The notes: generated by a model from the sequence alone, not told the origin. Positions 43,469 to 53,132 are shown, counted from the stretch's first letter. The stretch: 64,000 nt of DNA from Clostridium sp. 1001271B_151109_B4 (GCF_015670405.1 NZ_JADPBQ010000001.1:118177-182176), one strand, 5' to 3'. Program-made: numbers and translations.

Positions 43469-44902
43469 CTAATAACATTTTTTACAAGGTTCATAATTCT
43501 TTTGAGCCTCTTCTAATGTTATTTGTCTTGCATTTGCTGAATTAGTATTACCACAATTATTAGTTCTATGATATTTTGTACCTGTTGCAGTTATCCAAAC
43601 CATTTCACTAACATTATTTTGTGTCTGTGCAGTTGCTTCTTGCTGAAGCCTCTCTTGTTCTACTCTCCTTGCTTCCTCTGCAATTCTTGCTTCTTCTGCC
43701 TTTTTGACTTCCTCAGCTAATCTAGCCTCTTCCGCTGCTTTTGCTTCTGCAGCAATTCTCTCTTCTTCAGCTTTCTTTTCTGCTTCTTCTCTAGATTCCT
43801 TATCGTTAGCTAAGTAAGTACCTTTATTACATTCAGTAGAAACGCCTTCTCCTGTTGATTTGAAGATTATATCCCCACATTCATCTGATCTATGAATTTC
43901 AATATTTGCACTTTCTAACTTAGATAAAACCTCTGAGTTTGGATGTCCATAGCTATTCTTCCCGGTTAGAATTACTGCATATTCTGGTTTAACCTTATCT
44001 AAAAATCCTTGGGTTGTACTATTTTTAGAACCATGATGTCCTATTTTTAATACATCAACATCCTGCATTTTTGATAAAATTTTATTTTCTGTTTCTTCTC
44101 CAGCATCTCCAGTTAATAAAAATTTATCTTCTCCATTTACAAATAAAGTTACTAATGAACTTTCATTACTATCGCTTCCCCCAGATGTATTGAAAAATTG
44201 AATATAACTGTTACTTGTTAGTTCAAATTTAGATTCTTCTAATGGTACCGATGGATTTATACCTTTATTTGCACTTGCATTAATTACATCTGTGTATGTT
44301 TGAGAATCTGAACTTCCATTGCCGACAAAAAATGTTCCAATTTCAAAATTGTTTATTACGGCATCTAATCCCCCACAGTGATCTGCATCTGGATGAGTAT
44401 TAACTAAATAATCTATTTTCTTTATTTCTAAATTATTTAGATAATTTACCATCAACGATTCATCATCATTATCACCAGCATCAATTAAAACTGACTTATC
44501 ATCTTGTAAAATTAATATCGCATCTGAATTGCCAGTATTAATGAAATGTACAGTTGCTTCAGTCAACTCTTCTTCTACTACCGTTGTAGCTACTTCTTCA
44601 ATATCATCTTCCTCAACTTTTTGAACTATTGCACTATTATTACTCTCTGTATTATCTACTGGTGTAGTGTTTACCCCTGCAAAAATAAATGTAGCAACAA
44701 ATATTGCTGCTAGACCTCCAAAATAATGTTTTGATTTTAAGTTTATTTTTTTATTAAAAAAATAAACACCTATTGGAGCAATTACAAATGATGCTGCAAA
44801 AAATCCTACTGAATCTATTCCTAATCCAACAAAAGCTAATGAGAAAAACATTATAATCGTTCCAATTATAAATCTAAGTAAATTAAACTTATTGTTTATC
44901 AC
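43469..44902 (-). CDS. Membrane-anchored metallo-beta-lactamase-fold protein with C-terminal Cys/His domain
   Basis: This 477-residue protein has three membrane segments in its first 75 residues, then an external-type metallo-beta-lactamase domain resembling the ComEC hydrolase domain, with HPDADHCGG and GHHGSKNS metal ligands. An Ala/Glu-rich helical linker (about 360-420) follows. The C-terminal domain TGTKYHRTNNCGN to EPCKKCY resembles a small metal-binding repair-type domain often appended to surface nucleases. The GTG start at 44902 was chosen because AAGGGGGAT lies between it and the longer frame start at 44929. A DNA- or nucleotide-hydrolysing role is inference. Confidence 0.8.
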   Translation of the reverse strand: MINNKFNLLRFIIGTIIMFFSLAFVGLGIDSVGFFAASFVIAPIGVYFFNKKINLKSKHYFGGLAAIFVATFIFAGVNTTPVDNTESNNSAIVQKVEEDDIEEVATTVVEEELTEATVHFINTGNSDAILILQDDKSVLIDAGDNDDESLMVNYLNNLEIKKIDYLVNTHPDADHCGGLDAVINNFEIGTFFVGNGSSDSQTYTDVINASANKGINPSVPLEESKFELTSNSYIQFFNTSGGSDSNESSLVTLFVNGEDKFLLTGDAGEETENKILSKMQDVDVLKIGHHGSKNSTTQGFLDKVKPEYAVILTGKNSYGHPNSEVLSKLESANIEIHRSDECGDIIFKSTGEGVSTECNKGTYLANDKESREEAEKKAEEERIAAEAKAAEEARLAEEVKKAEEARIAEEARRVEQERLQQEATAQTQNNVSEMVWITATGTKYHRTNNCGNTNSANARQITLEEAQKNYEPCKKCY

Positions 44903-45191
44903 TTTATCATCCCCCTTAAATATTTTCAAATTGATTATAGCATTTAATAGTATTTATTGTAAACTTTTAAGATATTTTAGTACATTTAATATATATATAA
45001 CATATTAGGGGTAATAACCTTTACTACTATTTAATAACTTTTTATAAATAGTAGTATGTCTTAAATTTAATAATTTTTTATATATTTTAATAAATTGAAG
45101 TATTGAGTATATATTTTGTATTATATATTTACCCATTAATTTTCATGGTTTTTTTATCCCTAAATAGCTTATAGCAATATTTTTCAACAAA
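44903..45191. other. AT-rich intergenic region
   Basis: It contains the promoter region of the metallo-beta-lactamase-fold gene, with TATAAT-like sequence at about 44937 on the minus strand. No further gene, RNA or repeat was found. Confidence 0.5.
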
Positions 45192-45239
45192 ATAAAAAAA
45201 AGGCTAGTAAGTAAGATTTCTCCTACCTACTATCCTTTA
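45192..45239 (-). terminator. Terminator of the amidase gene
   Basis: AAAGGATAGTAGGTAGGAGA pairs imperfectly with the complement of 45194-45212, followed on the minus strand by eight T. Confidence 0.75.
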
Positions 45240-45244
45240 AATAA

Positions 45245-46174
45245 TTAATCTACTATTTTTTTTATATCTTCTAACTTAATTTCTAACTCTTCACAACGTT
45301 TCTTAATAGCTTCTAAACTATCATCATTGTATATTTTTCTATTTTCACAGAATCCATATTGTAAATAATGATCTATTCCGGAACTATAACTTCCTTTCTT
45401 AACTGCTGCAGCTACATCAGGATTAAGTTCTAAATAAGAACCTTCATTGTATTCCGCTGGTATAGGTGGTAAAGCTAATCTGCCTTCTTTCTTTCCATAG
45501 TCAACATAATGCTTATATGGATTATTTTTATAAGTTGTACTGTTAGATACATCAGCGTATTTTTTTAAATACCAATTTTGACTAAATACATACATAGAAT
45601 AATTCATCTCCTCATTATCTTCTTTATTATTTTCTTTTATTTCTACATCTATCTTTTTATTAACAATAGCTTCAGCTATAGCTTTTCCAATTGTATCTGA
45701 TCCTAGCTTTCTATATAATGCTACATCTTCGGTCGCTTCTACAAAGCAAGTTTCTACTATCATTGATTTCATATTAGTATGCTTTAATTCATATAAACCA
45801 GTTCTAATTTTTTGCCCTCTATTTTTAAATCCTAACTCACCTAATCCATTAACAACTCTTTGAGCTATATCATGAGTTGAATATACACATACTTCACTTC
45901 CTAATGCACCATTATAGCTATCATAAGCTTTATTAAAGTGAATAGATACAAATAAATCAGCGCCCCAATTATTAGCTTTATTAACACCATAACTTAAATC
46001 TGAAGATGAAGATGAAGTTGAATCTGGTGGAGTTACATCTAAAACCTCATTACCTAATTGTTTTAAATATTTTATAACTGCATCTTTTACTTTTCTATCT
46101 TCTGTTAACTCATCTAGTATACCTCTTGCCCCTGGAACTTTTGGGCAATGTCCACCTCTAACTGCTATTTTCAT
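45245..46174 (-). CDS. N-acetylmuramoyl-L-alanine amidase, phage endolysin type
   Basis: This 309-residue protein has an Amidase_3 catalytic domain (about 1-180): GGHCPKVPGARG supplies the first zinc His, IHFNKAYD the next, and VETCFVEA the catalytic Glu. It cleaves the bond between MurNAc and the peptide stem. Two C-terminal repeats of the type YLKKYADVSNSTTYKN..HYVDYGKKEGR and YLELNPDVAAAV..HYLQYGFCENR are probable wall-binding modules known from clostridial phage lysins. There is no signal peptide, which fits a prophage lysin. The ATG at 46174 is preferred, with AAAGGAG upstream. Confidence 0.9.
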   Translation of the reverse strand: MKIAVRGGHCPKVPGARGILDELTEDRKVKDAVIKYLKQLGNEVLDVTPPDSTSSSSSDLSYGVNKANNWGADLFVSIHFNKAYDSYNGALGSEVCVYSTHDIAQRVVNGLGELGFKNRGQKIRTGLYELKHTNMKSMIVETCFVEATEDVALYRKLGSDTIGKAIAEAIVNKKIDVEIKENNKEDNEEMNYSMYVFSQNWYLKKYADVSNSTTYKNNPYKHYVDYGKKEGRLALPPIPAEYNEGSYLELNPDVAAAVKKGSYSSGIDHYLQYGFCENRKIYNDDSLEAIKKRCEELEIKLEDIKKIVD

Positions 46175-46225
46175 TATTAACACACTCCTTTTAATTTATA
46201 TTATGAAAACTCATATATTATTGAT

Positions 46226-46253
46226 AATAAAAAGAGAGCCTATTGGCCCTCAA
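46226..46253 (-). terminator. Terminator after a degraded small gene
   Basis: GAGAGCC-TATT-GGCCCTC hairpin with one G-T pair, followed by TTTTT on the minus strand. Confidence 0.75.
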
Positions 46254-46255
46254 AA

Positions 46256-46357
46256 TTATTCTTTATCTATTAACTTATCACTTACACCTGCTATGTAGGC
46301 TTTAGTATTTTGGTTTGGATCATTAAGCAATCCTAATAAAATTTTATTAACTAGTAA
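46256..46357 (-). pseudogene. Fragment of a small gene upstream of the amidase
   Basis: A 33-codon minus-strand stretch directly after a stop codon reads GLLNDPNQNTKAYIAGVSDK and ends at TAA 46256, just before a terminator. It appears to be the end of a lost gene, perhaps a phage structural or holin-region protein. Confidence 0.4.
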
Positions 46358-46389
46358 TTCTTATCTTAAACTTTAAAGTACATAAACAT

Positions 46390-46432
46390 TAAAATAAGGA
46401 TAACTCTAATATTAAGAGCTATCCTTATTTCA
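46390..46432 (-). terminator. miaB terminator
   Basis: AAATAAGGATA-ACTCT pairs with AGAGC-TATCCTTATTT around AATATTAA with one mismatch, directly after the miaB stop codon. Confidence 0.8.
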
Positions 46433-46433
46433 T

Positions 46434-47813
46434 TTATTTTACTGCTTCACCAACTAATGAGAAGTTTTGTGCTTTAGTAACTTGAACATTTACTATGTCA
46501 CCAACTTTTACATCATCACCAGTAAAGTTAACTAATCTTCCGTTTCTTGTTCTTCCTGAAAGTTTACTTTCATCATTTTTGCTAGTACCTTCTACTAATA
46601 CTTCAACTACCTTACCATCATAAGATTTATTTTTTGCTATAACTCCAGCATTAACAGCTTCAACTAATCTATTGAATCTATGATGCTTATCTTCTTCAGA
46701 AACTTGATCTAACATCATATCAGCAGGTGTATTATTTCTTCTTGAATATATAAAAGTAAATGCTGAGTCATATTGAACTTCTTTTACTAATTCTAAAGTA
46801 TCTAAGAAATCTTCTTCAGTTTCACCAGGGAATCCAACAATTATATCAGTTGTTAATGAAACATCTGGGATTTCCTTTTTGATTTTATTAACTAAAGACA
46901 TGTAGTATTCTCTAGTATAATGTCTATTCATTTTCTTTAATATTCTATCAGATCCACTTTGAACTGGTAAATGAATTTGTTCACATAGCTTTCCACATTC
47001 TTTCACAGCCATAATAACATCATCATTTAAATCTTTTGGATGAGAAGTCATAAATCTTAATCTTTCTAATCCATCTATTTCATTAATCATTCTTAAAAGA
47101 TCAGCAAATGAAACCTCTTCCTCTAGACCTTTACCATAAGAGTTAACATTTTGACCTAATAAAGTTATTTCTTTATATCCTTGAGATACTAGTTCTTTTA
47201 TTTCTTTAATTATATCTTCAGGTTTTCTAGATCTTTCTCTTCCTCGTACATATGGAACTATACAGTACGTACAGAAGTTGTTACATCCATACATAATAGT
47301 AACAAATGCTTTAACATCACTTTGTCTATCAATTGGTAATCCTTCAACAATTTCTTCTTCTTTATTGAAGATTTCTTTTATTTGGACACCTTCTGTTCTA
47401 ACTCTATTTAAATATTCAGGGAACTTATAAGCATTATGTGTACCAAATATTATGTTAACATAAGGGAATTGACTTAATATTTTATCAGCCATTCCTTCTT
47501 GTTGCATCATACAACCACAAATACCAATTATTAAATCTGGATTTTTTTCTTTTAATTTTTTTAATTGACCTAAGTTACCAAACACCTTATTTTCTGCATT
47601 CTCTCTTACACAACAAGTGTTAAATAAGATTATACTTGCTTCATTTTTATCTTCAGTTCTAGTATAGCCTAATCTTTTAAGCATTCCAGAAAGCTTTTCA
47701 GAATCTTCTTCATTCATTTGACAACCATATGTATGAATATAATAGTGCTTTATTTTTTCACTATCAGTTTCTTTCATATTATCTAATAATTTATAATCAA
47801 AATCTTTAGCCAT
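46434..47813 (-). CDS. miaB: tRNA-2-methylthio-N6-dimethylallyladenosine synthase
   Basis: This 459-residue radical SAM enzyme methylthiolates i6A37 in tRNA, the step after Mia[16 protein letters not shown] carries the first cluster cysteine, FNTCCVREN the second, and [20 protein letters not shown] the radical SAM cluster; a TRAM domain ends the protein. The ATG at 47813 is used because GGAGG lies just upstream inside a longer frame. In many clostridia miaB directly precedes mutS; here about 5.3 kb of accessory DNA separates them. Confidence 0.96.
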   Translation of the reverse strand: MAKDFDYKLLDNMKETDSEKIKHYYIHTYGCQMNEEDSEKLSGMLKRLGYTRTEDKNEASIILFNTCCVRENAENKVFGNLGQLKKLKEKNPDLIIGICGCMMQQEGMADKILSQFPYVNIIFGTHNAYKFPEYLNRVRTEGVQIKEIFNKEEEIVEGLPIDRQSDVKAFVTIMYGCNNFCTYCIVPYVRGRERSRKPEDIIKEIKELVSQGYKEITLLGQNVNSYGKGLEEEVSFADLLRMINEIDGLERLRFMTSHPKDLNDDVIMAVKECGKLCEQIHLPVQSGSDRILKKMNRHYTREYYMSLVNKIKKEIPDVSLTTDIIVGFPGETEEDFLDTLELVKEVQYDSAFTFIYSRRNNTPADMMLDQVSEEDKHHRFNRLVEAVNAGVIAKNKSYDGKVVEVLVEGTSKNDESKLSGRTRNGRLVNFTGDDVKVGDIVNVQVTKAQNFSLVGEAVK

Positions 47814-47884
47814 TATTAATTCCTCCATTGTTATTTATGTAAAATCAAATCATAATGTATTATAACATAAAATTTTGTAAAAAA

Positions 47885-47917
47885 TAAAGAGTAAAAGCTT
47901 TAATAGCTAATACTCTT
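47885..47917 (-). terminator. Terminator after the GNAT gene
   Basis: AAAGAGTA and TACTCTTT arms with an inner AGCTTTAATAGCT stem, T-rich downstream on the minus strand. Confidence 0.7.
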
Positions 47918-47961
47918 TTAATCCTGATTTCAAAAAATACTTAAAAACATATGTTTTTTAT

Positions 47962-48897
47962 CTATCTTTCCCATTTATTAATAATTGATTTAGGTTTAAA
48001 CCCTATCCAATTATATAATTTTAGAGCGCTATAATTATTCTCTTCAACTCTAATAAATAGGTCATTAATTTTCATCATTTTCGATCTATTAATTAAATCA
48101 TTTAATAGTATTTTACCAAATCCATAACCCCTAAACTCTTTAAGGATTCCAAAATTAACTACAGTGTACATATCACGATTAAATATTATTTGACCATAAC
48201 CTATTGCAATATTATTTAATTTTATAAACAAAGATAAGTCTTCCATATAATAATCTTGTTCAATGTCATTTTGTATATCCTCTACTTCTAAAGGAACTCT
48301 TGTCGTAGCCGAAAAAACTGAATTTTGTATTTTGCATCTTAACTCTTCTTCTTTATTTAAAATTACTTTTTCAGTAGTAATTTTAATTTTTCTTATATTC
48401 CCATTATATAAGTTGTTTAAAGAATTAATTACATTATAATTATGCTCTAAGGTATTTTTTAAAATAGCAACTTGAGATTCTTTATGATAATTACTTAATT
48501 TAATGTTCATTAATAAAGATGGTTTAATTTTATTAAATCCTAAATTTATAAGCATTTTATTAGTATCTTCATCGTTGCATGTTTCATAAGAGAGAATAGT
48601 ATTGTTAAAGCCTTTTAAAATTTCTGGATTTAATAAATCAATATATTCTGGTTTGATATATAAAGACCAAACTCTCACAGGAATTTCTACTGGAATTTCA
48701 TACCATATATATCCGATAACCTCTTTCCCGTAGATAAATAACTTAACAAATTTTTTTAGAAAAATTTTCAGAAAAAATTTTTCGTTTTCATAGTATTCAA
48801 AAAAGTTTTTATCATAATTTTCTTTACTAAATCTCTCTAAATTTAAGTTTTTAAAATTCTCAAAATTATTACTGGATAACCTTTCTAATAATACCAT
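47962..48897 (-). CDS. GNAT family N-acetyltransferase
   Basis: This 311-residue protein probably has two GNAT-fold halves. The C-terminal half has the acetyl-CoA-binding motif in ILKEFRGYGFGKILLNDLI and the later EENNYSALKLYNWIGFKP, typical of active GNAT enzymes. The N-terminal half (IGYIWYEIPVEIPV) seems to be a degenerate copy. The acceptor substrate is unknown. It stands alone between terminators. Confidence 0.85.
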   Translation of the reverse strand: MVLLERLSSNNFENFKNLNLERFSKENYDKNFFEYYENEKFFLKIFLKKFVKLFIYGKEVIGYIWYEIPVEIPVRVWSLYIKPEYIDLLNPEILKGFNNTILSYETCNDEDTNKMLINLGFNKIKPSLLMNIKLSNYHKESQVAILKNTLEHNYNVINSLNNLYNGNIRKIKITTEKVILNKEEELRCKIQNSVFSATTRVPLEVEDIQNDIEQDYYMEDLSLFIKLNNIAIGYGQIIFNRDMYTVVNFGILKEFRGYGFGKILLNDLINRSKMMKINDLFIRVEENNYSALKLYNWIGFKPKSIINKWER

Positions 48898-48937
48898 ACA
48901 TAACCCCTAAACCTAACTTTCTAATAATCCCCTTATA

Positions 48938-48978
48938 GATAAAAAGATTACACTTATATATATGTGTAATCTTTCTTT
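48938..48978 (-). terminator. Terminator of the cmk-ispH-S1 gene run
   Basis: AAAGATTACAC (48943-48953) pairs with GTGTAATCTTT (48964-48974), followed on the minus strand by TTTTT. Confidence 0.88.
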
Positions 48979-48990
48979 ATATTGCTAAAA

Positions 48991-50049
48991 TTATTGAGCA
49001 TCTTTAATGCTTAAAGCAATTCTTTTGTTTTCTTTATCAATACTTAGTATTATACATTTTACTTCTTCGTTAATGCTTAATACTTCAGATGGGTGTTTAA
49101 TATGGTCATGACTTATTTTTGATATATGAACTAATCCATCAATGCCTGGTTCTAATTCTACAAATGCACCAAAATCATTAATTCTTACAACTTTTCCAAG
49201 TACAGCTGAGTTTACAGCATATTTTTCATCTACTACGCTCCATGGTTCAGGAGTTAAAGCTTTGATACTTAAAGATAATTTCTTTTCAACTTTATCTAAG
49301 CTTAGTATTTTTACATCAACAATTTCACCAATTTTTAATATTTCTTCACATGAGTTAATATGTTTCCAAGAAATTTGAGATAAGTGAATTAAACCATCAA
49401 TTCCATTGATTTCTGCAAAAGCACCAAACTTTGTGAATCTTTTAATTTCTGCTTTCACTACATCTCCTTCGTTTAATACTTCCCATGCAGCAGCTTCTTT
49501 TTCTGCTTTAGCTTCTTCTAAAATCACCTTTCTTGAAGCAACAATCTTTGAAAGGTTGTCTCTAGAAAAATCTATTAGTCTTACGTTTAATGTTTTTCCA
49601 ACTAAGCTTTCTTTATCTTCAATGTATCTTATGTCTATTTGTGAAGCCGGTATAAATATTCTAACTCCATTATAATAAGCAACTAACCCTTTTTCCTTAG
49701 CATCTTTTATAACAACATCAAATTCAGCTTTTGTATTAAATAACCCTTCAAGCTTTTCTAAAGTAGCTTCTTTTTCATACTCTAATCTTGATAATACAAC
49801 GTAATTATCTTCATTTTTTAATTTTATTACTTTAGCTTTAATTTTATCGCCTACTTTTAAGCTTTCTAAAACTGAATTTATTCTATCCTCAGCTGCTAAT
49901 TCTTTGAAAGGAATAACACCATCAGATTTATATCCAACTAAAGATATTTGTAATTGACTATCTTTAATTGAAAGTATTTCACCTTCAACTTCATCACCTA
50001 TACGAAATCTTCTATCCATTTCATTCATTAAAATTAATTGTTCTTCCAT
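48991..50049 (-). CDS. S1 RNA-binding domain protein (ribosomal protein S1-like)
   Basis: This 352-residue protein is built of four S1 domains; the last two, with FGAFAEINGIDGLIHLSQIS and FGAFVELEPGIDGLVHISKIS, are the most canonical. It binds RNA and probably acts in translation or RNA stability. It begins 2 bases after the ispH stop codon, with its ribosome binding site (GGAGGG) inside the end of ispH. In other clostridia and related bacteria IspH and S1 are fused into one protein, so this pair represents the unfused arrangement. Confidence 0.93.
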   Translation of the reverse strand: MEEQLILMNEMDRRFRIGDEVEGEILSIKDSQLQISLVGYKSDGVIPFKELAAEDRINSVLESLKVGDKIKAKVIKLKNEDNYVVLSRLEYEKEATLEKLEGLFNTKAEFDVVIKDAKEKGLVAYYNGVRIFIPASQIDIRYIEDKESLVGKTLNVRLIDFSRDNLSKIVASRKVILEEAKAEKEAAAWEVLNEGDVVKAEIKRFTKFGAFAEINGIDGLIHLSQISWKHINSCEEILKIGEIVDVKILSLDKVEKKLSLSIKALTPEPWSVVDEKYAVNSAVLGKVVRINDFGAFVELEPGIDGLVHISKISHDHIKHPSEVLSINEEVKCIILSIDKENKRIALSIKDAQ

Positions 50050-50051
50050 TT

Positions 50052-50897
50052 TTAAAATCCCTCCATAATCTTGATTACTTCTTTTATAATCCAATCTGGA
50101 GTTGACGCTCCAGCTGTTACCCCTATAGTTTTTATATCTTTGTCTTTAAAAATATCTTTTGAGATTTCATTAGCATTTTCAATGTGAATAGTATTTTCAC
50201 AATTTTTCTTAGCTATTTCATATAACTTTGTAGTATTTGAACTATGTTTTCCACCTACTACTATCATAAAATCAACTTTTTTTGATAGCTCATAAACACT
50301 TTTTTGTCTTTCTTCTGTTGCTGCACAAATAGTATTAAATGATTTTAAATCATCAAAAGTATTTAATGATAGATTATTAATAGTTTTTTCCCAATTTTCT
50401 TCTTTTTCAGTAGTTTGAGATACAACACATACTTTTCCAGATAAATCTTTGTTAAAGCTACCATCTTTTGTAATGATAGCAGAATCATTACACCAGCCAT
50501 TAATTCCTATTACTTCTGGATGATTTTCATCTCCTAAAATAACAATTTTATAACCTTCATTCGAAAACTTATTTACTTTTTTTTGAATATTAGTTACAAA
50601 CGGACATGTTGCATTAATAACAATAAGTCCTTTATTAGTTAAATAATCCAAAACTTTTTTTGATACACCATGTGATCTTATTAAAATAACATCGCCTTCA
50701 TTTAGTGTATCTACAGCAGTAATATCTATAGCATATATATTATTTTCCTCTAAATAATTAACTACATCACTATTATGAATTAACGGACCTAATGTATATA
50801 TTTTTTTATTATACTTATTTTGAGTTTTTATTGCTTCATCTACGGCAAGGTTAACTCCAAAGCAAAAACCAGCATTTTCAGCTAATAATACTTTCAT
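50052..50897 (-). CDS. ispH: 4-hydroxy-3-methylbut-2-enyl diphosphate reductase
   Basis: This 281-residue 4Fe-4S enzyme makes IPP and DMAPP in the last step of the non-mevalonate isoprenoid pathway. The three cluster cysteines are in GFCFGVNLAVDEA (near residue 12), NATCPFV (near 97) and TICAATEERQ (near 195). TTEKEEN and HSSNTTKLYEIA contain substrate-binding residues. It lies 34 bases after cmk and is translationally close to the S1 gene. Confidence 0.96.
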   Translation of the reverse strand: MKVLLAENAGFCFGVNLAVDEAIKTQNKYNKKIYTLGPLIHNSDVVNYLEENNIYAIDITAVDTLNEGDVILIRSHGVSKKVLDYLTNKGLIVINATCPFVTNIQKKVNKFSNEGYKIVILGDENHPEVIGINGWCNDSAIITKDGSFNKDLSGKVCVVSQTTEKEENWEKTINNLSLNTFDDLKSFNTICAATEERQKSVYELSKKVDFMIVVGGKHSSNTTKLYEIAKKNCENTIHIENANEISKDIFKDKDIKTIGVTAGASTPDWIIKEVIKIMEGF

Positions 50898-50931
50898 AAT
50901 ATTTCTCCTGTGTTAAAAATATTCTTCTTAT

Positions 50932-51588
50932 CTATTGTAAGGCATTTTCTATAAAATTACAAATTATTTCAGTTACTTCATTAATATTATAGTTTGAACT
51001 GTCAATTTCTATTGCATCATCAGCTTTTCTTAAAGGGTCTACTTCTCTATTACTATCAATATAGTCTCTTTTGATGATATCTTCTAGTAGCTTGTCATAA
51101 TTAACGTCTAACCCTCTATTAACTAATTCTATAAATCTTCTTCTTGCTCTTTCTTCTGGTGTTGCAGTTAAGAAGAATTTGAATTTTGAGTTTTTTAGTA
51201 CTACAGTACCAATATCTCTACCATCCATAATTACATCATATTTTTCAGACATCTTTCTTTGTAAGCTTACAAGCTTAGCTCTTACTTCAGGAATAGAAGC
51301 ATATTCAGATACAATTTCACTTATTTCTGGTAGTGTAATTTCATCTTGAATATTAACTCCATCTAAAATTAAATCATCATTTTCAAAATGCATATCCATT
51401 TTGTCAATCATATTCATTAATGCATCAACATCTGTTGTTTTAATGTTATTTCTTTTAGCTAATAAAGCTACGGCTCTATACATTGCACCTGTATTAATAT
51501 ACATTAAATCAAATTTTTTACCTACTAATTTTGCAATTGTACTTTTCCCCGCTCCAGCTGGTCCATCTATTGCTACAGATATTCTCAT
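50932..51588 (-). CDS. cmk: Cytidylate kinase
   Basis: This 218-residue enzyme phosphorylates CMP and dCMP. The P-loop GPAGAGKST is at about residues 9-17, with MYRAVALLA, DGRDIGTVV and the lid ATPEERARRRF also present. The ATG at 51588 is used, with AAAGGTGG upstream; the longer frame to 51612 contains that site. It starts a run of cmk, ispH and the S1 gene. Confidence 0.96.
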   Translation of the reverse strand: MRISVAIDGPAGAGKSTIAKLVGKKFDLMYINTGAMYRAVALLAKRNNIKTTDVDALMNMIDKMDMHFENDDLILDGVNIQDEITLPEISEIVSEYASIPEVRAKLVSLQRKMSEKYDVIMDGRDIGTVVLKNSKFKFFLTATPEERARRRFIELVNRGLDVNYDKLLEDIIKRDYIDSNREVDPLRKADDAIEIDSSNYNINEVTEIICNFIENALQ

Positions 51589-51670
51589 AATAATTATCCA
51601 CCTTTCAAACATTTACATCTATCTTATGTTCTAGTACATTATAATATTAAAAATAAAATTTCTCAATAAT

Positions 51671-51846
51671 AAAGGAAACTCGACTCCTTTTAGTCGCTGA
51701 GTAAGTTTGATTTACTAAATCGAAGATTTAGAATCTTACTTAAGGAAACTCGACTCCTTTTAGTGGCTGAGTACACTAAAGTGTACTTTCAACTAACCAA
51801 ATTGAGATTTGGAGTTTCAAGCAAGTTCGATTTGCTAAATCGAACT
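51671..51846. repeat. Multi-hairpin repeat block
   Basis: A 32-base unit (AAGGAAACTCGACTCC onward) occurs at 51672-51703 and 51742-51773 with one difference. A second unit, AGTTYGATTTRCTAAATCGAA, occurs at about 51704-51724 and 51824-51844. Six local hairpins follow one another, among them GTACACT-AA-AGTGTAC (51771-51786) and AGTTCGATTT-GCT-AAATCGAACT (51824-51846). It fills the gap between the flavoprotein stop codon and cmk and contains no gene. Confidence 0.8.
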
Positions 51847-53060
51847 TAAATGCTACTACCTGCTATATAACCTGTTGATAATGCAATTTGCACGTTATAT
51901 CCTCCAGTAAAAGCATCAACATCAATAACTTCACCGGCAAATGATAAGTTTGAGATTATTTTTGACTTCATTGTTGATGGATCAATTTCTAATGTATTTA
52001 TACCACCAGCAGTCACTATTGCCTCTTCTATAGGTCTAAGCCCCTTAATTTTAGCTTTAAGATTTTTAAGAAGGTAAACAAGATTTCTTCTTTCTTCTTT
52101 AGTAATTACATTGACTTTCTTATTTTCGGGTATATTTGAAAGTTTAATAATTAAAGGAATTATTTTTTTTGGTAATAAATCATCTAAAGAGTTTTTAAAT
52201 TCTCTATTTTGATACTTTAAGAAATCTTTTTGTATTCTTTTATCTAGGTCACTTTCATTTAGTGCTGGTTTTAAATCTAGAGAAGCTTCATAATTACCAT
52301 TATCTTTTACATATCTTGATCCAGTTAATACTAATGGACCTGATATTCCATAATTAGTAAACAGCATTTCACCTTGATTTTTATATACTACCTTATCATT
52401 TCTTAGAATACTTAAAGATATATTTTTAAGTGATAATCCCATTAGTTCTTTAAGCCATGGTTCATTTAATTCAATTGGAACTAATGAAGGCTTTAAATCT
52501 ATAATTGTATGTCCAAGAGACTTAGCAAATTTTTGTCCTTCACCTCTAGAACCTGTTAGTGGATATGAAGCACCACCAGTAGCTAAAATAAAATAATCAC
52601 CATTTAGCTTCGTGGTATTATTTATCTCTACACCAGTTATTTTACCATCTGTATAAATGATGTTAGTTACTTTCGAATTAAGTTTAACTTGTACATTAGC
52701 TTCTTTCAATCCAATTGAAAGCCCCTTAATTATATCAGATGATTTATCAGACGATGGGAAAATACGCCCCCCACGTTCAGTTTTTAATTTAATTCCTGCA
52801 TTTTCAAAGAAGCTTATTGTATCTTCATTTGTATATGAATATAAAGCACTATATAAAAAATGAGGATTACCTGGAATATAATCGAAAAATTCACTTATAT
52901 CTTTTGCATTTGTAACATTACATCTACCCTTTCCAGTAATAAATAACTTTTTACCAATTCTATCATTACCATCTAAAAGAATTACATTATGTTTTTTTGA
53001 TGCATGAATTGCTGCCATTATTCCAGCAGGACCAGCACCTATAACTATGACTTTTGACAT
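51846..53060 (-). CDS. BaiN/HI0933-like NAD(P)/FAD-dependent flavoprotein
   Basis: This 404-residue protein has an N-terminal dinucleotide-binding GAGPAGIMAAIHA and KKLFITGKGRCNVTN, which is diagnostic for the HI0933/YhiN/BaiN family. GGASYPLTGSRGEG is a second family motif, and FAGEVIDVDAFTGGYNVQ lies at the C-terminus. The biochemical role is not settled for most members. A bile acid function was proposed for BaiN but should not be assumed here. A 258-base gap with hairpin repeats separates it from cmk. Confidence 0.92.
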   Translation of the reverse strand: MSKVIVIGAGPAGIMAAIHASKKHNVILLDGNDRIGKKLFITGKGRCNVTNAKDISEFFDYIPGNPHFLYSALYSYTNEDTISFFENAGIKLKTERGGRIFPSSDKSSDIIKGLSIGLKEANVQVKLNSKVTNIIYTDGKITGVEINNTTKLNGDYFILATGGASYPLTGSRGEGQKFAKSLGHTIIDLKPSLVPIELNEPWLKELMGLSLKNISLSILRNDKVVYKNQGEMLFTNYGISGPLVLTGSRYVKDNGNYEASLDLKPALNESDLDKRIQKDFLKYQNREFKNSLDDLLPKKIIPLIIKLSNIPENKKVNVITKEERRNLVYLLKNLKAKIKGLRPIEEAIVTAGGINTLEIDPSTMKSKIISNLSFAGEVIDVDAFTGGYNVQIALSTGYIAGSSI

Positions 53061-53092
53061 TTAAAGTCCTCCTAATTATTTGTTTATAATAA

Positions 53093-53126
53093 CTAAAGGA
53101 ATTAACAAATGTTAATTCCTTTTTAT
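53093..53126. terminator. Terminator of the RpiR-type gene
   Basis: AAAGGAATTAAC (53095-53106) pairs with GTTAATTCCTTT (53111-53122) around AAAT. Confidence 0.85.
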
Positions 53127-53132
53127 TGAAAT

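Noticed and set aside
51671-51846. A CRISPR array
   Set aside because: Only two copies of each unit, uneven spacing and strong hairpins throughout; no spacers of uniform length and no cas genes in the window.
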